64,000 nucleotides of DNA from NCBI RefSeq assembly GCF_007747215.1, contig NZ_CP036273.1, forward strand, positions 2,030,322 through 2,094,321, written 5' to 3'. The notes beneath the pieces were generated by a model. It saw only the letters and a program-made list of their open reading frames with translations, was not told where the DNA came from and did not search any database. Position 1 is the stretch's first letter. Each line of letters opens with the position of its first letter. Shown piece after piece: positions 1-7,870 of the stretch. This DNA is from Urbifossiella limnaea. Its GTDB lineage: Bacteria; Planctomycetota; Planctomycetia; Gemmatales; Gemmataceae. The translations under genes and the position numbers were made by a program.

Positions 1-969
1 GACGTTCCCGCCGATCTCCGTGCTGCTGCCGGCGCCGGCGTCGGTGGTCAGGAAGGCGAGCCGGGACAGGCCGCCGACCTCGGCGGCGAAGCGGGTCTGT
101 AGCGCCGCGTTCACCACGACGCTGACCGGACTCGCGGCGGTGGCCGCCGTGTCGAGCGTGCCGAGGAACGACACGCCGCCGGCCGACGACGAGAAGATGA
201 CCGTGCTCACCGGCACGGCGGAGGTGCCTCCGACACGGACGGGGTCGTTGTAGGTCTGCGTGTCGCGGGTCGTCACGTTCGCGGCGAACAGCGTGAACCC
301 CGCCGCGTCCGTCGTGAGCGTGGTGAGCCGAGCCGTGCCGCCGACCTGGCCGCCGAACTGCGTCGGCTTCGTCGCCGACCCCGCGTTCACCGTCAGGCTG
401 TACGCGTCGGCCGTGGCCCCGTTCACCGTCTGCGCGAACTCGACGCCGCCGGCCGCGCCCGCGTCCAGCGTCACGCCGGTGACGGTCGGCACGAGTGGGT
501 CGCCGACCGTCACGGGGGCACGGTACACCTGCCCGGAGTCGCCGGTCGTCGTCACGCCGGCCACCAGCGTCACGCCCGTCAGCGCGTTCTCGACGCCGAA
601 AGACAGCGCCCGCAGGTTGACGTTCAGCGTCGCCACCCGCACCGACTCGACGCCGTTGACGGAGATGGCGCCGGCGAGGTTGATCCCCGTCCCGCTGCCG
701 GCGTCATCGAAGGTCACGGACTGACTGCCGCCCCCGCCGCCGTCCACGACGACGAGCGCGGTCACGCCGGGGAACGCCGTCGCCGCCAGCCCGGTGCCGG
801 CCACCGACAGGTCGGCGCCCGTGCCCGTCCCGGTGACCGTGGCGGCGTCGCCGGCGGTGCCGAGGGTGACGGTCAGGGTGCCGGCGGTGAAGTCGGTGGT
901 GACGGTCGGGGTGACGCGGTCTTCGAGCGGTTCGACGCGGAACGGGCGGGCGAGCGGACGCGGGGGCAT
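1..969 (-). CDS. Repeat-rich surface protein, N-terminal part (runs off window)
   Basis: The minus-strand frame opens with ATG at 969 and stays open to the window edge (323 codons seen). It begins MPPRPLARPFRVEPLEDRVTP. The L-E-D-R motif within the first 25 residues is the N-terminal signature of many planctomycete secreted or surface proteins and replaces a normal signal peptide. The rest is Ala/Gly/Thr/Val-rich with imperfect repeats of about 75–80 residues. Each repeat holds a V-x-F near the start, an LxVNAG-like strand, a GGxxRL turn and an LTTDAxG-like end, which suggests stacked beta repeats as in large adhesin-like proteins. The function is unknown. The C-terminus lies outside the window, so full length cannot be judged. 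Confidence 0.75.
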   Translation of the reverse strand, partial: MPPRPLARPFRVEPLEDRVTPTVTTDFTAGTLTVTLGTAGDAATVTGTGTGADLSVAGTGLAATAFPGVTALVVVDGGGGGSQSVTFDDAGSGTGINLAGAISVNGVESVRVATLNVNLRALSFGVENALTGVTLVAGVTTTGDSGQVYRAPVTVGDPLVPTVTGVTLDAGAAGGVEFAQTVNGATADAYSLTVNAGSATKPTQFGGQVGGTARLTTLTTDAAGFTLFAANVTTRDTQTYNDPVRVGGTSAVPVSTVIFSSSAGGVSFLGTLDTAATAASPVSVVVNAALQTRFAAEVGGLSRLAFLTTDAGAGSSTEIGGNV

Positions 970-1202
970 GGCCAAATCCTTCGGATGTCCGGCGACGGGC
1001 GCCTACCAACTGTAGCCGGTCGGGGGCGACGGGCGGGCGAAAACCGGGACGGGGTCCGGCGCCGGCGGCGGTGCGACCCGCCCGGCCGGCAGCGCCGCGC
1101 GGGTGCGTGCCGGTGGGAGCGACCGGGCCGGCCGACACCATCCCGACGGCTCGGGAGGGCGTTCGGATTGGTGGGCTGAGGTGGGGGCCGGGCCGCGGCC
1201 GG

Positions 1203-2576
1203 TTAGAAGCTGACGTTCAAAAAACTCATGGCCTCCACGGCCCACGGCCGCGGGCCGACGACGGGCACGCTGACGCCGGCGTTCAGGGCCGTGCGGCCGA
1301 ACCGGAGCGTGAGGCCGCCGTTCACGTTCACCTGGTCGGGGAAGTACACCAGGCCGTTCGGGTCGCGCTGGTTGAACGGCGTCCGCAGGTGGACCTCGGC
1401 CCGCGGGATGACGCCGGTCAGGATGCCGGTCGGGTTCTGGTACGCGAAGTAGCCGACGCCCAGGCTCGCCCCGTACACGGTCGGGTCGCGCGAGTCGGTC
1501 GGCACGATCAGGTTCGTGATCCCCTGCACGTACCCGGCGTCAAACATCCGCACGAACCCGAGCCACGGCTGGAACAGCGTCGAGTGCGGGGCGGCCGAGC
1601 CGTCCAGGAGAATGACGTCGCCGCCTCCCCCGCCAGTCGGCGTGGTAACCACGAGGCCGGCCGACGCCAGGTTGCCGGTCTCCAGGTCGTTGTAGAAGGC
1701 GTACTTGAACAGCACGGACAGGTCGCCCACGGTCTGCGACGCGTACCCGACGGGCCCGTACTGCTGGATGTAGGGGAGTCGCATGCCGATCGAGGCGTCG
1801 CCGTCGAGGAGCGTGTACTCGAACCCGGCCATCTGCCGCTGCACGTCCGAGCCGCCGGTGTCGGGGTTCAGCGAGTAGCCGGCGTTCGAGTAGAACTGGT
1901 ACCCGAAGTACAGGCGGTCGGTCGGCCGCGGCGAGTCGTTGTCGGTGATCTGGATGCCGCTGTACCGCGACGCGGCCGGCAGCAGCACCTGCGCCGTCCG
2001 CGGCACGTAGACCGTGCCCGTGGTCTGTGTCGTTGCGATCACCGGGTCGAGTACGAACACCGGGTCCTGCACCACCACCGGTGTGGTGATGACGATCGGT
2101 TGGCCGGACCCCCCGGAGCCGCCCTCCTGGGAGATGACGATCGTCCGGTTGAAGCCGATCACCCGCGGCGTGGTGCCGACCTGCCGCTGCGTCGTGCCGA
2201 CGATCTGCTGCGTGAAACCGGTCGGCACCGTCACCGGGTCGTAGCCGACGACGACGGTCCGGCGGTAGAAGCCGCCGATGTTGTCGCCGTCGAAGTTCTC
2301 GTTGTACGACCGCGCCGCGAAGCCGCCGGCCTCGGTGAGGCGGCCGAACTCGGGGGGCAACAGGCGGTCGACCGGGCTCGGCGTCTTAGGGTCGGGCAGC
2401 TTGGGGTCGGGCAACTTGGGGTCGGGCTGTTTCGGCACGACCGGCGGCTGCTTCGGCTGCGCCTCCTGCTCGAACACGGAAATGAAGCTCGCCGGCAACC
2501 GGTCGAGCGGTTGCGCCTGGGCCGCGGCTGGCAGAAGCGAGAAGGCCAGCACCGCCGTCTTCATCCGCAACTGCAT
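1203..2576 (-). CDS. Secreted outer-membrane beta-barrel-like protein
   Basis: This 457-aa protein starts at ATG 2576, preceded on the minus strand by a GGGAGG-type ribosome site; a longer start at 2618 lacks one. The N-terminus (MQLRMKTAVLAFSLLPAAAQA) is a clear signal peptide. A short low-complexity linker follows (K-L-P-D-P repeats, seen as tandem DNA repeats near 2390–2435). The rest is rich in Tyr/Phe/Asn/Gly strands and ends in ...FLNVSF. A C-terminal Phe after alternating hydrophobic residues is typical of outer-membrane barrels. No enzymatic motif is visible. Related planctomycete proteins are annotated only as hypothetical, so an outer-membrane role is inferred from signal peptide, composition and C-terminus. 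Confidence 0.75.
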   Translation of the reverse strand: MQLRMKTAVLAFSLLPAAAQAQPLDRLPASFISVFEQEAQPKQPPVVPKQPDPKLPDPKLPDPKTPSPVDRLLPPEFGRLTEAGGFAARSYNENFDGDNIGGFYRRTVVVGYDPVTVPTGFTQQIVGTTQRQVGTTPRVIGFNRTIVISQEGGSGGSGQPIVITTPVVVQDPVFVLDPVIATTQTTGTVYVPRTAQVLLPAASRYSGIQITDNDSPRPTDRLYFGYQFYSNAGYSLNPDTGGSDVQRQMAGFEYTLLDGDASIGMRLPYIQQYGPVGYASQTVGDLSVLFKYAFYNDLETGNLASAGLVVTTPTGGGGGDVILLDGSAAPHSTLFQPWLGFVRMFDAGYVQGITNLIVPTDSRDPTVYGASLGVGYFAYQNPTGILTGVIPRAEVHLRTPFNQRDPNGLVYFPDQVNVNGGLTLRFGRTALNAGVSVPVVGPRPWAVEAMSFLNVSF

Positions 2577-2739
2577 CGCCACCCCTCCCGGCGGGTCAAT
2601 CCGGAACCGTCGCATCACCCTGCTGAATCGGCACGGACGGCCCGCTCGGTCGATCCGGCCCGGAGGGAGAATGAGCGTACTTCGCCTCGGGGGTGTTACA
2701 GGCGGTACAGCTTCACAACTACGTCGTAGGTGTGGTGAT

Positions 2740-2784
2740 CATTGTGTCCACGAGTCCCCCCCCAGGGGGTCCGTGCACACAATG
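2740..2784 (-). terminator. Hairpin between two minus-strand genes
   Basis: An interrupted inverted repeat is seen: CATTGTGT (2740–2747) pairs with ACACAATG (2777–2784), with inner CACG/CGTG and CCCCC/GGGGG pairs. It lies just after the stop of the cytochrome gene (2850) and before the barrel gene. No T-run follows in the minus direction, so it may be a Rho-dependent or RNA-stabilising hairpin. The rest of 2577–2849 shows nothing recognisable. Confidence 0.4.
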
Positions 2785-2849
2785 AGCTAGAAACACGAAA
2801 GAGTATCTGATCGAATCAAGGCGTCGTGCCGGAACTCGTGAGCGGGCCG

Positions 2850-4259
2850 CTACTTCTGAACTGTCACCGGCACGACACGGCGGATCAGCCGCGGCGGGTC
2901 GGCTTTTGCGTCCGCCGGCTCGAACAGGAACCGCGAGATCGGCTGCCGCCAGCGGTCCTCGCAGAGCGGGTTGTGGCGACTCCGTAGGACGGTCGGAGCT
3001 GGCACGTCGACGTCCGACGCGAACAGCACGAAGTAGTCCGTATTGGAATCTTCGTCGCCACTCGGGGTCACCGAAAACGGCGTACTCATCCGCGGGCCAA
3101 GGAGCGTCGCACCGGCGGTGATCGCGGTGCGCTCCAGCACCTGCACCTTCGTGTAGCCGTCGGACTGGACATGAAGCGCCAGCAACCGCAGCGGCCGTGT
3201 CGCGGTCACGCGGAGCTTGAACGGCTCGCGCGCCCTCACCTCCGCCCGCCGCGTCTGGAAGCCCTCGCCGACCACCACCTCGGCCTTGAACGCAGGGTCG
3301 TCGGCGTCGGCGCCGTACCACGACTCGGGCGGGCCGGCCGCAGGACCGCCGAAGAACCGCCCCGGCCGCGGGCCGCACGGCGGGTCGCCCGGCGTCAGCA
3401 ACTCCACCAACTTCCGCACGTCGGTCGTCAGCGGCGCAGTCGGGGCGAGCGCCGCGGCGAGCCAGTCGCCGCGGATCACCGGCACCTTGCGGACACCGGT
3501 CAGGCGGGTCAGGTTCTTGCCGAGGTCGCCGGTCCACGTCGCGTCGGCGACCGGGTACTCCAGCAGGATCACGTCGAACGCCGTGAGCGCGTGGGCGTTG
3601 TTGCGCGGGCCGCCGGCCTCGACCCGGTCGAACAGCTTGCCCTTGTCCCATCCGGCGTTGCGGAGGTCGAGGCGGAAGACGGTCGCGGCGGGGTCGGCGG
3701 GCACGAGCGGCACGTCCTTGCCGCTGGCCCGCTGGAGCGCGGCACGGAGCTTTTCCTCGGCGGCGCGCAGGTCCGGCGGCGCGGCACCGTCGCGGACGAG
3801 GTGCGCGAGCGACAGGTAGCGCAACGCCGGCTTGTCGGCGTCGTCCTTCGTCCGCCAGTCGGCGAACGCCGTGTCGGCGGCGTACCGGTCGTCGAACGTG
3901 TGCGGGTAGCCGGGGGCGCCGGCCGTGACCCACGCGGTTAGCGTCTTGATTTCCTCATTCGTCGGCCGCGGCCGGCCGCCGGGCGGCATCGACCCGTCGC
4001 GGAGCAGGTCGAGCAGCAGCGACTTCGGCGGGTCGGCGGGGTTGACGAGCGGGACGGGGTAGGCGGGGGCGGTGAGTTTCGGGTGGTCGAGGACGGACAC
4101 GTCGCCGCGGCGCGGCTTGTCGCCGTGGCAGGCGGCGCAGTGGCGCTTCAAGATGTCGCGGGCGCGGACGGCGAGGTCGCCGCGGTCGCGGGGCGACAGG
4201 TCGGGCGCGGCCGCGGCGGGCGCGGCGGCGACGAGAAGGACGGCGAGGGCAGTGCGCAT
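2850..4259 (-). CDS. Secreted c-type cytochrome (PSCyt-like) protein
   Basis: This 469-aa protein starts at ATG 4259 (MRTALAVLLVAAAPAAAA, signal peptide); the upstream ATG at 4304 has no better support. Around residues 35–45 is one CxxCH heme motif (C-A-A-C-H-G) in the context RARDILKRHCAACHG. Together with a later GSMPPGGRP segment (a Met axial-ligand region) this is the planctomycete cytochrome c (PSCyt1-like) domain. The remaining about 350 residues have no motif I can name. The protein probably acts outside the cytoplasm as an electron carrier or heme-bearing scaffold. It lies downstream of the caspase gene on the same strand, separated by a strong hairpin. Confidence 0.75.
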   Translation of the reverse strand: MRTALAVLLVAAAPAAAAPDLSPRDRGDLAVRARDILKRHCAACHGDKPRRGDVSVLDHPKLTAPAYPVPLVNPADPPKSLLLDLLRDGSMPPGGRPRPTNEEIKTLTAWVTAGAPGYPHTFDDRYAADTAFADWRTKDDADKPALRYLSLAHLVRDGAAPPDLRAAEEKLRAALQRASGKDVPLVPADPAATVFRLDLRNAGWDKGKLFDRVEAGGPRNNAHALTAFDVILLEYPVADATWTGDLGKNLTRLTGVRKVPVIRGDWLAAALAPTAPLTTDVRKLVELLTPGDPPCGPRPGRFFGGPAAGPPESWYGADADDPAFKAEVVVGEGFQTRRAEVRAREPFKLRVTATRPLRLLALHVQSDGYTKVQVLERTAITAGATLLGPRMSTPFSVTPSGDEDSNTDYFVLFASDVDVPAPTVLRSRHNPLCEDRWRQPISRFLFEPADAKADPPRLIRRVVPVTVQK

Positions 4260-4277
4260 GTCGGTGGCTCGGGGCGT

Positions 4278-4323
4278 CGCCGGTTGCGGCGTAGCGGGCA
4301 CCACCGCTACGCCGCAACCGGCG
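4278..4323. repeat. Perfect 19-bp inverted repeat with 8-nt loop
   Basis: CGCCGGTTGCGGCGTAGCG (4278–4296) is followed by 8 nt and then its exact reverse complement (4305–4323). It sits between the stop of the caspase gene (4339) and the start of the cytochrome gene (4259), both minus strand. No T-run follows it in the minus direction; the short A-run at 4324–4327 would be a U-run only for minus-strand RNA before the hairpin. It could be a terminator, an attenuator in the cytochrome leader, or a binding site. Confidence 0.6.
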
Positions 4324-4338
4324 AAAACAAGAAGCGAA

Positions 4339-7300
4339 TTACCGGCTCACCACCGCCGCCGACGGCGGCCGGCGTGGGAACGTGATCGGCTGTTGCGCGT
4401 CGTCGCGCTGCCCGGCCGCCCGCAGCAACACCGGCAACCGGCCCGACACGTACTCCACCAACTCGTCGCCGCCTAGCGCCCCGTCGGTGTCGGCGTCGGC
4501 GCGGCGGAAGCCGGGGCCGAGCGCGTCCAGCAGCGCCGCGGTGAACACGCCGCCGCCGACGCGCGGGTGCTCGTAGGAGAGCTGCCCCTGGTCGCAACTG
4601 CACACCACGAACGGGCCGTGCCCGTCCGGCACGCAGCGGCGCACGAGGTTCGCCGCCGCCGCCTCCCCCGAGTGGCAGGCGTCCAGGAGTACCACCTGTC
4701 GGCAGTTCACCTTCGCCAGCGCGGCGAACAGCTCCTCCGCGGCCAGCCCCGTCTTCTCGGCAGCGGCCCGCGCGTAGTCCGGGCCGCACAGCATGAACCG
4801 GCCGGCCCCCGTCACCACGCCGCGCGCCCGCTCACTGCCGCCGCCGGCCTTCGCGTCGGCGCCGAGCAGGTCGCCGTGGCCGGCGAAGAACACGACCATC
4901 AGGTCGTCCGGCTTCGCCGTCGCCGCGGCCTTGTCGATGGCGGCGAGCAGCTTCGCGCGGGTGGCGTCGGCGTCGAGGCGGAGGTCGATGCGGGCCTGCT
5001 TGAAGCAGCCGCCCTCGTAGCGGCGGAAGGCGTCGGCGATGCCGCGAGCGTCCTTGTCGGCGAAGATCAAGTCGCCGAGCGCCCGCGCCCCGCCGGCCGC
5101 CTTGCGGTTCCCGGAGTAGTCGTTGATGCCGACCGACACGGCCACGAGGTCCGTCGGCGGTGCGGGCCGCGGGTTCCGCACCACGCGCGAGTCTTCGGAG
5201 CGCCCGCCGAGCGCGTTGTACGTCACCACCGCGAGCCGGTTTTCGCCCGCCCGCAGCGCCGCCAGCGGCACGGTCACCGTCTCGTCGAACACGTCTTTGC
5301 CGCCGGCCGGCCACGACTTGTAGCGGTGGTCGTTCAGCCACAACTCGACGCGCTCCGGCACCAGGTCCACGTTCGACCCGCGCCGCCGCACCACGACGCC
5401 GGCCGTGACGCCCTGCGGCCCGGCCTCCGTCTCCGTCACGCCGATCCGCACCGGGGCCGGCTCGACCTGTGTAAACGACCGCGGCACCGGGTTCTCGCCG
5501 AGGGCGAGTTTCAGCGCCCCGGCCAGGTCGCGGGCGCCGAGCAGTTTCTCGATCACGTCCGGCCGGTGGAACTGCTTCTCGAACTGTTGCAGCGGGTAGA
5601 ACTCCGGCCGCACGCCGGGCGTGGGGGCGTTGACGTGCCAGCCGACGAGCCGGTCGCCGTGGGCGCTGGCGGTGTGGTAGTACGAGCCGTGCCACGACCA
5701 CGCCACCCACTCGGTGAGGCGGCCGCTGTCGTGGTAGCCGGCGAACCACTTCCACACGGGGCGCTGCCGCACCGTCGTGAGCGTCTCGCGCCGCGGCTGC
5801 CCCGGCTGTTGCAGCCCCAGGAAAAGTTCCGTGCCGGACACCGGGCTCGCCAGCGCCTTCATCGCATCGTCGGCGATGCCGGCTTCCTTCCGCCCCACGC
5901 GGCGCTCGTACAGCGGCCGCCCGCCGACGGCCAGGAAGTCGAGCCGGTCGCCGACGCGCAACCCGGCCTCCCACGCGGGCGAACCCGTGTCCACGGCGGT
6001 GACTGCCGGAACGCCTTCTCGTACCGCCACGACCGCACCGAGGTTGTTCCGCGAACCCCAGTCGGTGAGGCTCCACGCGGCGACGGTGTGGTCCGCCCCG
6101 CCGGTGACGAACCACGACCCGTCCGCGGCCGCGACCACCGACAGTACCTCGCCGGCGTGGCCGGTGTACAGTCGCGCGCGGACGGCTCCTTCGGGCCGCA
6201 GTTCGAACAGCGACGCGCCGTAGTAGTGGCCGACGATCACGCGAGTCGGCTTGCCGTCGCGCGCCGGTAGGAACGTGTAACACCTCGAGGCCTGGTCGCG
6301 GTTCCAGTCGAGCGTCAGGGGGTGCTTCACGTCCGGCATTCCGGGCCGAGACAGGACTGCGTGCCACAGGAAGCTGTCGACCGTGTCGGGCTCGACACGC
6401 CAGCCGTCGGCGCCGGTCAGGACACCGACCCAGTTCGTGTCGGCCCGGGTGGGGGCCAGGCGGTCGAGGTCGAACTTGGTCCAGTCGCCGGAGCCGCGGG
6501 CGTTGGGGTCGGTCGGTCGCGGCGTGCGGGCGGTTTGCACGCCGAGCACCTTGCCGTCAGCCGAAAGGTTCACGGCCCAGTTCCGCCGCCCGGCCCCGCG
6601 GACTGTGACCGCCGGTCCGCCGATCGGGGTGAACGTCACCTCGTCGGCGTCGCCGCCGGCGATGGCGAGTCGGCCGTCGGGGTGGAAGGCGAGCGCCTCG
6701 GCCGGGCCGGTGTACGGCAGGATGGCCGGCTTCGCGTCGCCGTTCGGCGGCGGGTCGTAGAGGTGGATGTCGTCGCGCCCCTCGAGGTAGAACCGCGGCT
6801 TCCCCTCCGCCGCGGGTAGCACCTCGGCTACGCCGACGGCCAGCCTGCTGGTTTTCGCGTCCCACGCGAGGCTGCGTGGCAGGCGGGCGGCCGGCAACTG
6901 ACGACGATGCTTCTGGGCGCCGTCGGCCGAGACGATCAGGACCTCGGGCATCCCCTCGGTCGCGGCGGCTAGCCACTTCCCGTCGGCGCTCCACGCCGCC
7001 CGGTAGACCGGCTGCCGCTGCCCGTCGTTGACGACGAACAGTTGCCTCGTCGTCGCTTTGCCGTCGGCCGTTTCGGAGAGCGGCCCCGCGAGGTCGGCGG
7101 CCCGCACCTCGCCGCTCTGGGCGACGGATTCGAGCGTGGCCGCGTCGGTGAAGCGGACCGCGCGTGGGATGTTCAGCTCGGTGAGGGTATCGTTAAGGAG
7201 TTTGCGTGGGTCGTGCCGGCCGGCCCACAGCGGCCGCGGCGACGGCGGGGCGTCCGGCTCGTGCTCCTTCAGCAGCGTCGGCTCCCACACCCACAGGCTG

Positions 7301-7797
7301 CCGTCGGCGGTGCCGAAGCCGACGCGCTTCCCGTCCGGCGCGAAGGCCACGGCCGTGACCGCGTTAAAGTTGTCGACGCCCGGCCGCGACTTCGGCCACG
7401 TCAGCCCGACCAGGTCGCCGGTCTCGCGGTCGATGACGGCGACGGTACTCGGCCGCATCCCCAGGCCGCCGACGGCGACCAGGTTGCCGTCCGGCGACAC
7501 GGCGATTGCCTTGATGCCGCCGCGCTGCTCGCGCCACGCCCGCCACCGCAGCACGCGGCCTTGGGCCGGGTCGGTGTCGAGCCCCTTCGCCGTCACCGGC
7601 CAGACGCGGACGACCTTGTCGTCGCCGGCGGCGAACAGGAACTTCCCCGCCTTGTCGAAGACGAGGGCGTCGCAGGTGCCGACGCGGCCGCCGGCCTCGA
7701 CGACGACCTCGGGCTCGTCGCGGCTGCGGCGGTCGGCCTGCTGGGCGGCCGCCGGTACTGCGAGGACCAGAGTGACGATCGCGGCGGCGCGAAACAT
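4339..7797 (-). CDS. Secreted WD40–PDZ-like–caspase (peptidase C14) protein
   Basis: This 1152-aa protein has a signal peptide (MFRAAAIVTLVLAVPAAAQ). Residues about 30–600 carry WD40-type repeats (for example GKFLFAAGDDKVVRVW and a later TGGADHTVAAWSL). Around 600–660 is a PDZ-like segment (GSPAWEAGLRVGDRL). The C-terminal about 300 residues are a caspase-fold peptidase. The first strand reads VAVSVGINDY, the catalytic His lies in FFAGHGD (His974) and the catalytic Cys in LLDACHSG (Cys1041), so both residues are intact. WD40–caspase fusions are common in planctomycetes and are thought to act as propeller-regulated proteases; substrates are unknown. The start at 7797 faces the kinase start at 7871 with only 73 bp between, a likely divergent promoter. 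Confidence in the domain call is high; the biological role is inferred. Confidence 0.92.
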   Translation of the reverse strand: MFRAAAIVTLVLAVPAAAQQADRRSRDEPEVVVEAGGRVGTCDALVFDKAGKFLFAAGDDKVVRVWPVTAKGLDTDPAQGRVLRWRAWREQRGGIKAIAVSPDGNLVAVGGLGMRPSTVAVIDRETGDLVGLTWPKSRPGVDNFNAVTAVAFAPDGKRVGFGTADGSLWVWEPTLLKEHEPDAPPSPRPLWAGRHDPRKLLNDTLTELNIPRAVRFTDAATLESVAQSGEVRAADLAGPLSETADGKATTRQLFVVNDGQRQPVYRAAWSADGKWLAAATEGMPEVLIVSADGAQKHRRQLPAARLPRSLAWDAKTSRLAVGVAEVLPAAEGKPRFYLEGRDDIHLYDPPPNGDAKPAILPYTGPAEALAFHPDGRLAIAGGDADEVTFTPIGGPAVTVRGAGRRNWAVNLSADGKVLGVQTARTPRPTDPNARGSGDWTKFDLDRLAPTRADTNWVGVLTGADGWRVEPDTVDSFLWHAVLSRPGMPDVKHPLTLDWNRDQASRCYTFLPARDGKPTRVIVGHYYGASLFELRPEGAVRARLYTGHAGEVLSVVAAADGSWFVTGGADHTVAAWSLTDWGSRNNLGAVVAVREGVPAVTAVDTGSPAWEAGLRVGDRLDFLAVGGRPLYERRVGRKEAGIADDAMKALASPVSGTELFLGLQQPGQPRRETLTTVRQRPVWKWFAGYHDSGRLTEWVAWSWHGSYYHTASAHGDRLVGWHVNAPTPGVRPEFYPLQQFEKQFHRPDVIEKLLGARDLAGALKLALGENPVPRSFTQVEPAPVRIGVTETEAGPQGVTAGVVVRRRGSNVDLVPERVELWLNDHRYKSWPAGGKDVFDETVTVPLAALRAGENRLAVVTYNALGGRSEDSRVVRNPRPAPPTDLVAVSVGINDYSGNRKAAGGARALGDLIFADKDARGIADAFRRYEGGCFKQARIDLRLDADATRAKLLAAIDKAAATAKPDDLMVVFFAGHGDLLGADAKAGGGSERARGVVTGAGRFMLCGPDYARAAAEKTGLAAEELFAALAKVNCRQVVLLDACHSGEAAAANLVRRCVPDGHGPFVVCSCDQGQLSYEHPRVGGGVFTAALLDALGPGFRRADADTDGALGGDELVEYVSGRLPVLLRAAGQRDDAQQPITFPRRPPSAAVVSR

Positions 7798-7870
7798 GGG
7801 GGCGCCCTCGTGGTGTGGGGTCAGGGTAGGCGGCGGGTGTTAGAATGGCCCCACCCCCGCGGACGCACCG
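7798..7870. promoter_or_regulatory. Divergent intergenic region, caspase / kinase
   Basis: Only 73 bp separate the divergent starts of the WD40–caspase and kinase–FGE genes, so promoters for both probably lie here or overlap the coding ends. I see no confident −35/−10 pair; this is a positional inference. Confidence 0.35.
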
